From: Mytilus edulis
Taxonomy: Eukaryota; Mollusca; Bivalvia; Mytilida; Mytilidae
Direction of reading: 5' to 3'
Assembly (NCBI RefSeq): GCF_963676685.1
Contig: NC_092356.1
Span: 21,811,750 to 21,875,749, forward strand
Length of the DNA stretch: 64,000 nucleotides
Below the pieces are notes generated by a model. That model was given only the letters and a program-made list of their open reading frames with translations. It did not search any database and had not been told where the DNA came from. Below, piece by piece: positions 57,801 to 64,000 of this stretch (its first letter is position 1; every line of letters begins with the position of its first letter). A program made the position numbers and the translations under genes.

Positions 57801-60800
57801 TTCAGGTTGCCAACACAATAATAGACCATTCATATATGATCAACAACACATTGGTAAACCAGTTGAAATATAGAAAAGAAAACCTTGACAGGATACTAAA
57901 AGATACAAGTAACACTACAAGGAAATTAACTGGTATAATATTTTAATTCAAATCAATGTTTCATTTTACAGTGCTTATTTGTAATCAAAACAAGAATGTT
58001 TTGCTATAGTAGTGGCAAATTGTTCATTATTTACTTCTTAACAAAAAGGATAATTTTATATTAACTTATGTTTACATTATAAAGTTCAGAGGATTTCACA
58101 AATTTGCTCAAATACATGTTCCTACAAAGCAAAAACATGTTTATAATATGTATAGTTCCTTTTTAGCATAAATACATGTACACTTAATTTATACATTGTA
58201 GTAATCATATGTTTTTTTTTCTTTAGATGATGAATTATTGGAAATACAAAAAATATCACATGAAGTAAAAACTGTTGAAGACATCATGAAGTTATTCAAG
58301 GTCTGAAATATCTATCATAAATATATGAGTTAACATATTAGATATATTATACTAATGTAGATATTACAAACATTTTTATTTGTGCTTTCAGCAAAAATTT
58401 TCTATGGCATTAATCATCAAGATATCGATACACTTTAAAGGCATGCTATAAAACAATATAAAAATAGTATTATGTCGTCTAATTCAAGTCTTTATAGACT
58501 ACTGTTTTAAATAATATAAGGACGTTTAAAATAACAATACATCTAATTGTGACTATAAGTAAGTGCTTAAATGTCACATAGAATGTTTCTGATTTCTAAC
58601 ATGTTTGTGAGGTATGTTTGAAATTTAAATTTGATATATTTTTCATGATTTTTATTTTGAATGTAACACTTTTTCTGATTGGCTAATAGAGTTTTGTCAA
58701 TCTGCTGACAGACATTATTTTGTCATGTGACAGTTTAATCCAGCTGAAAAAGAGTTGAACACTTTAGAATAACCTGCTACATGGTTTATTCAAAGTGTCC
58801 CATATTTATTTATGTCATTTCTTCATCGACACAAAATAGTTACAGTCAATCATTAAATTGTCTTAAAATTGATATGTTCATCATATCTTTAGTGTAATGT
58901 TTAAAATAATTAAATTAATTTTTCCTTCCACTAATCTTAATTTTCACTAATAAATTTGTCGGTGCCTTGAAAAATATTTTGGTAGTGCACTTATCCGTTG
59001 ATAATTAAGTATTTGTATGATTAGATTCCATCAATAAATGCAAGTGTGAAAGCTGAAATAATAAGAGAACTGAAGATGACTTGTGCAGATTTAGCGACCA
59101 AAAAAATAGAGAGAAGTAGTGTTCTTCTTCAGAAGAAAGGAATAAAAAACATGATGAAGCAGGAAGATGTTATCAATGAAATATTCCAAGAAGTGAAAGA
59201 TAGGTTTGTTAACCTACTATACAATAAGTATAATAAGTTTAAATATGAAATTTTGTTAATGGTTACAATAGTCAGCCTGGAGCCAAAATACTCTCGGTGT
59301 TTACCTTTGATGCAGGAAGCATACTTATGACATCATCTATACTTTAGGGACCAAATAAGATAAATTCTTTTCATAGAATTTTTTTAAGTGAAATTTTAAA
59401 CTGAAATAATGATTGAAATTTAAATGATTACAGATTTACCTTCTGCAAAATTTTTACAGAGCTAGCTACTTTCATATGCATATCATTATTATTAATATAT
59501 ATGTTCTCATGATTACAGATTTCCGTTCCTTTTAGACATTCTATCAAGTGTAGCACATAAAAATGATAATGTTCCCATTAAATATGGACACATTAGTGCT
59601 GCATATGCCATACTAATGTCAGCAAGAGAACCTGAGCTCTCATTATTTCAAAGATTAACATCAGTAATATGCATTAGAGGACATATGGAAGATATGGTAT
59701 GTATTTATAAATAACATATAACTAAGAGGGGGACAGAACAGATTGTTAATCCAAGAAATTATTTGTCAACCAAAGCGAGACCAATGTAGGACTTTAGAGG
59801 ATTTGCCCTGGGATAGGCTTAATTACCTACCCTGTATTACCCAATCACAATCTGGCATTTTGAAATTTGACATGAAGTATAATCAAAAATTTTATATCCT
59901 TTGATTGCACTGTTTTAAAAACATTGTCTAGCAGATTTATTTTTTTAAGTGATGTCCGTTCAGTTTTTTTGCCTGCCTTTCCCCTTTCACCCATGATATT
60001 AAAAGAAAACATTGTACTACATTTATCTAAATAGCATTTATCGAAAATCTGTATTTATTTCTTGCATATCTATTTCAGATTTTTACTTGGGAGGTGTCAT
60101 ACACAGACATGAGTTCAAATCCAACTGAACCTTGTATGTTTTCTCTTGCAAATACATGTGCTTTTAACAAATCCTTGCATAGTTTCCCTTTGGTGATGGC
60201 TGTAGCTTAGAAATGCTTATTTTAATGTTTGCCTGCCTCCAGCTTATAACAAATATATTTACTTAAAATGCTTTCTTTATACTAACATGTCGTTGTAGAT
60301 TCAAGTCTCCATAGCACAATTGCAGTACACCAATTTGGTGATGTTGGTTCAAATCCAACTGGTGACCACAAATACATATGCTTTTAACAAATCCTTGCAT
60401 GCTTTCCCTTTGGTGATTGCTGTAGCTTAGAAATGCTTATTTTAATGTTTGCCTGCTACCAGCTTATAACAAATATATTTACTTAAAATGCTTTCTTTAT
60501 ACTAACATGTTGTTGTAGATTCAAGTCTCCATAGTACAATTGCAGTACACCTCTTTGGTGATGTTGGTTCAAATCCAACTGGTGACCACAAATACATATG
60601 CTTTTAACAAATCCTTGCATGCTTTCCCTTTGGTGATGGCTGTAGCTTAGAAATGCTTATTTTAATGTTTGCCTGCTTCCAGCTTATAACAAATATATTT
60701 ACTTAAAATGCTTTCTTTATACTAAAATGTCGTTGTAGATTCAAGTCTCCATAGTACAATTGCAGTACACCTATTTGGTGATGTTGGTTCAAATCCAACT

Positions 60801-63322
60801 GGTGACCACAAATACATATGCTTTTAACAAATCCTTGCATGCTTTCCCTTTGGTGATGGCTGTAACTTAGAAATGCTTATTTTAATGTTTGCCTGCTTCC
60901 AGCTTATAACAAATATATTTACTTAAAATGCTTTCTTTATACTAACATATCGTTGTAGATTCAAGTCTACATAGTACAATTGCAGTACACCTATTTGGTG
61001 ATGTTGGTTCAAATCCAACTGGTGACCACAAATACATATGCTTTTAACAAATCCTTGCATGCTTTCCCTTTGGTGATGGCTGTAGCTTAAAAATGCTTAT
61101 TTTAATGTTTGCCTGCTTCCAGCTTATAACAAATATATTTACTTAAAATGCTTTCTTTTTACTAACATGTTGTTGTAGATTCAAGTCTCCATAGTACAAT
61201 TGCAGTACACCTCTTTGGTGATGTTGGTTCAAATCCAACTGGTGACCACAAATACATATGCTTTTAACAAATCCTTGCATGCTTTTAATTCACTATTCTT
61301 GCTGGCTATAGATTGTACTAGTTTTTTTTAGATTTTTGCTTGCTGTCAGTATTTATTCAAGACTGTCAATTTAGTGACAAAATGCAGATGATTACAAAAT
61401 TGTTTTTTTTTTTAGATTTAGATATTTCATTACAGAACCAGAGAGCAACTGTTAAATGACAGTGATGCACATTGCCAGATTATTGGGGTGTTTGCTTTAA
61501 AACTTGACCACACTTGTACCTTTATAAAATAGTGGTTTTTTTCATTTTTGGATGATAAATGTTTGATCGTTAGATTTATATGTTGTTGTATTTAGGGGTT
61601 TGCCAGACTTAACAAGCTTGGATTGACCATGTCCACATCCACAAAGCTAAGGCTTTTAGACGAGTGTGGTGATCTAAACTCACAAGGTTTGAAAGAATAC
61701 CTGCAGCAGTCACCGCTGCTGAAAATAACTGGTGACAACCTTGATGTATACATCAAGACAGGGAATTTAACCACAGTCAACAGGAATACTGACCTGCATT
61801 TGTTTGCCTCAAATGCAATCACCTGCAGAATTGCTACACCAGATATGTCAACAAAATTCCCCAAAATAGATGAACTGCAGCTACAGGCCTCTGATGTTCT
61901 GTTAAATGATGATAGACTTCATGTTTTGAAAGAAGCATTCACAATTTTGGTATAAAGAAATTGACACAAGTTACTGTTTCATTATCATTGATTAGTTGTA
62001 TTTCTGCTTTTTATAATTATTAGTTCTTCAGAAAATATGATTGATTCTTTATTTGCTTGTTGTGTTATTCTATATGAACTTTCATAACAGATAACAGCTA
62101 GTTTAATTCCATCTCGTGTACTTGTGCTTTTACTCTTTTCGAAAAGCTTTCAAAAAGTGTAGACATCTGTGTTTATTATATTTGGTATAAACAGATAAAA
62201 TCATATAATCAAATAAGTGTGTTTCATTTTTAGATCATAACGCCACACAGTCATTGATTACTTAAAACATATGGAACATGTTGTAAAAGATGAACAAAGA
62301 GAGATAACTCTAATTTTTTATAATGAGACTGAAATACAGAGATATGAAATACTAGTTTGCAAATGGACAATATTTAAAAAAAAAATGTTAATCATTATAT
62401 TATACACATTAGGGCTGCAAAGAGAAAATTGAAAATGAAAATGGATTTCAAATTTGACAAAGTGAACCTGACTTGTTTTTCTTAAGGAAAGTTCGCGACA
62501 TCTTAATACATGTGTATTTCCTGAAAATATCATGTTATTATAACCTTTGTTGTTTTCATATAGTTGAGCAGAGTTCTTAGTGATTTTAAAGATTTTTCAT
62601 GGTTAAAATCGATTACACCAGACCACATACCCCACCCATTTTCCAGACAGATGAGAGAAAAAAACCAAGTATTTCAGCTACCAATCCAGTTCAGAAATGA
62701 AGCTAAATATGAGGATTGCTTACACATTATGACCTCATATGAAACTTCAATGTTAAATGCGTTTTCTGATGCTCATGGTAATTGAATATCTTAATTATGT
62801 TTTCTGATTTTTTTAATAGTGACCAATACAAAATATTTAAAAAAAAAAGGGAAGGATACCAATAGAACATTCATATAATGTTGAAAACAGAATGACAATG
62901 TCATTGCTTAAGAAGGAAAGACAAATAGACCAACAGTAGTACACAAAACATAACATAGAAAAAGAACCTGTCATGTTGCTAATGTTAGTAATTAAACATA
63001 ATGATTCCTATAATGTATATGACTTTTCAAATTATACATATAAGAAAATCTATATTAGTTGCATTTTATTTCTTGTTAACTGCAAGACAAACCCATAAAG
63101 TGTGTAACAGAGTTTCACTGATTGCTTTCAATGCAACCTTTTTTAGGAACAACTGATGCTATGGCCAAATATAACATTGTAGTTGGAGGGGATCAACTGA
63201 CAAGAGTTCGCCTGGAAGGATGTAAACATCTTCGGTTGCAGGCACCAAATCCTGCAGACAGATTTGACCACCTTCATCCTATTGTTATTGAATTGTGGCA
63301 CCTAAAGCAGGATTTTCTAGAG
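54892..63322 (+). CDS. DUF6589-like multi-exon protein, N-terminal 556 residues (continues past the window)
   Basis: Exons 54892-54976, 56775-57021, 57772-57932, 58227-58300, 59025-59203, 59519-59696, 61596-61949, 62564-62777 and 63147-63322. All have AG acceptors and GT donors, and every one of the eight junctions keeps phase. It opens M-S-M-N-E-K-K-T-C-S-F-C-N; this C-x2-C and a later I-C-R-S-C suggest an N-terminal zinc-binding module. Exons 5-7 give a helical region ending R-L-N-K-L-G-L-T-M-S. Then come T-G-D-N-L-D and N-R-N-T-D-L-H-L-F, and finally V-V-G-G-D-Q-L-T-R-V-R and D-R-F-D-H-L-H-P-I-V-I-E-L-W-H. These last blocks are what I recall of DUF6589 proteins, common in molluscs and cnidarians, possibly transposase-derived. 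Molecular function unknown. The exon 2 donor (AAAG|GTTCAA) and exon 4 donor (CAAG|GTCTGA) are the weakest. No lesion seen. Confidence 0.75.
55016..55405. mobile_element. TTAA-flanked MITE in the first intron
   Basis: TTAAGTGCCAG ... CTGGCACTTAA, with imperfect inverted arms to about 60 bases (GAATCAGGCA, AACATGA, AAAACCCACC). No coding capacity; the minus-strand frame over it is spurious. Confidence 0.6.
55596..55725 (+). repeat. Dispersed repeat, copy near 38270-38425
   Basis: AACAATAACTTTAGTTTAAAT and GTTTTAAGGTTCAATACC are shared with 38317-38380. Confidence 0.5.
56221..56490. repeat. Exact 135-bp tandem duplication
   Basis: 56221-56355 and 56356-56490 appear identical (ATTAATAATTTCTTTTTCCG ... 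GTCAGAAATACTTTAAATT). Intronic. Confidence 0.85.
57164..57370 (+). other. Coding-like segment in the second intron
   Basis: Open for 68 codons to TAA at 57368. It contains L-K-P-L-N-Y-Q-L-L-T-K-D-T-H-I-T-N-V and F-E-R-Y-P-D-V-I-L-I. Composition is more protein-like than the flanks, and a second short open piece follows at about 57424-57496. It has no obvious splice sites to the DUF6589-like exons on either side. It may be an alternative exon or a remnant of another copy. Confidence 0.3.
60140..61283. repeat. Five-copy 220-bp tandem array in intron 6
   Basis: CTTTTAACAAATCCTTGCAT recurs at 60161, 60381, 60601, 60821, 61041 and 61261, an exact 220-base period without indels. Each unit contains GATTCAAGTCTCCATAGTAC and GGTGATGTTGGTTCAAATCC. 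Units differ by a few substitutions only. Confidence 0.9.
61284..61595. other. Intron 6 remainder
   Basis: AT-rich intronic sequence between the array and the TTTAG acceptor at 61595. Nothing else recognised. Confidence 0.4.
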
Positions 63323-63364
63323 GTAATTTAATGAGACTGTGCAAACCAGATTGAAAGTACACAT

Positions 63365-64000
63365 AAAATAAGATTGAGAATGGAAATGGGGAATATGTCG
63401 AAGAGACAACAACGCAAGCATAGAACAGACAACAGCCACATTTCGAAATTGGGTGTGAAAAAACTTTAATGTATAATATGTCTGTATGTTCAGTTATATT
63501 TACGTATGATGTCATTGAACCGTGATAAAATTTAGTAAATGTTTTGACTGGTTTGTGATATATAAATTTCTGGAGTGATAATTTTAAATTAATACATAAA
63601 TTTCTCTTTCTAAAGTCTGAGAGTACATTGTAACATACACGAGCCAATCCTACAAGTTGTACATATATTAACACCATAAGATAACGACAACAGAACATCA
63701 CACTCTAGAAATGGATACGTAATGATAGGCAATTAAAAATCATCTCCTTTATCATAAATTTTTGTTTAAAAAGTCAAGACATGAGATACGATTGCCAATG
63801 AGATAACTATCCACCAAATTCCATATAAAATGGATGTAAGCAATTATAGCTAAACATACTGCCACCTTCAACAATCAGAAAAATCAATACCATGTAGAAG
63901 CTACAAAATATCCTTTTGCACTCAAACTTCTGTCCTCCCCTTTTTTCCTAAAATTACATCCAACCACACAACCCACCCCCTGTACCCTAACATTAAAAAA
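63365..64000. repeat. Two dispersed repeats in the last intron of the window
   Basis: The GAGAATGGAAATGGGGAATA..AAGAGACAACAAC-family copy is at 63371-63420. The ATTGCCAATGAGATAACTATCC member of the ATGTGGTGTGAGTGC family is at about 63778-63830. The 138-codon minus-strand frame over the region is antisense to these repeats and not supported as a gene. The next exon of the DUF6589-like gene must lie beyond 64000. Confidence 0.45.

Noticed and set aside
60140-61283. CRISPR-like array
   Set aside because: The 220-base units are contiguous, with no spacers, and lie in a eukaryotic intron.
63285-63701. 138-residue minus-strand gene
   Set aside because: Antisense to the real exon 63147-63322 and to dispersed repeats; no domain and no splice signals.

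Overview
This window is animal nuclear DNA, most likely from a marine bivalve of the mussel (Mytilus) type. It is AT-rich and gene-poor, with short exons bounded by GT/AG introns and no bacterial-style operons. It is packed with interspersed repeats of a kind I recognise from mussel genomes, such as the GCGCGTCTGG-containing repeat and the CACCTGGCCC/GGGCC-palindrome family. The species call is inference from repeat content. Most of the short open frames are chance or repeat-derived.

Region 0-17 kb holds remnants of a small cluster of secreted cysteine-rich peptide genes. A minus-strand gene has a TATA-bearing 5' exon (about 7764-7826), a signal-peptide exon (6524-6572) and a ten-cysteine mature-peptide exon (3074-3275). 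Its splice phases match exactly. A broken paralogue lies just upstream (mature exon 8680-8788, 5' exon 10540-10745 with a ruined splice donor). A third, unrelated or distant candidate lies on the plus strand (TATA 13471, signal exon 13558-13597, Cys-rich segment 13804-13944) and is frame-broken. Penelope-like retroelement debris fills the introns. Region 15-27 kb is dominated by an inverted duplication (15024-17082 against 24562-26998), each arm with a cysteine-containing terminal exon. One arm abuts an unrecognised exon at 27097-27340. A tandem array of tRNA-derived SINE units sits at 22.2-23.2 kb.

Region 28-45 kb is a museum of DNA transposons with readable target-site duplications. There is a Harbinger-type element stuffed with seven 195-bp repeats (28081-30296). 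There is a Mutator-type (MULE) non-autonomous element with tandem CGATCCGGCC terminal repeats (32529-33760). A 4.8-kb MULE (39403-44203) carries a zinc-finger/FLYWCH/transposase-tail gene lacking the catalytic domain and an 827-bp, almost identical copy of nearby flanking DNA. Three short elements have CAGTGGCGGAT ends and 5-bp duplications. Several TTAA-flanked elements also occur.

Region 45-53 kb is a nearly full-length L1/Tx1-type LINE (zinc-knuckle ORF1, endonuclease-reverse transcriptase ORF2). Its ORF2 is split by a terminal-inverted-repeat element containing a dead MULE transposase. Region 54.9-64 kb is the 5' part of an intron-rich plus-strand gene: nine exons, all phase-consistent, running off the window. 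It resembles the DUF6589 family, and its sixth intron carries an exact 220-bp tandem array.
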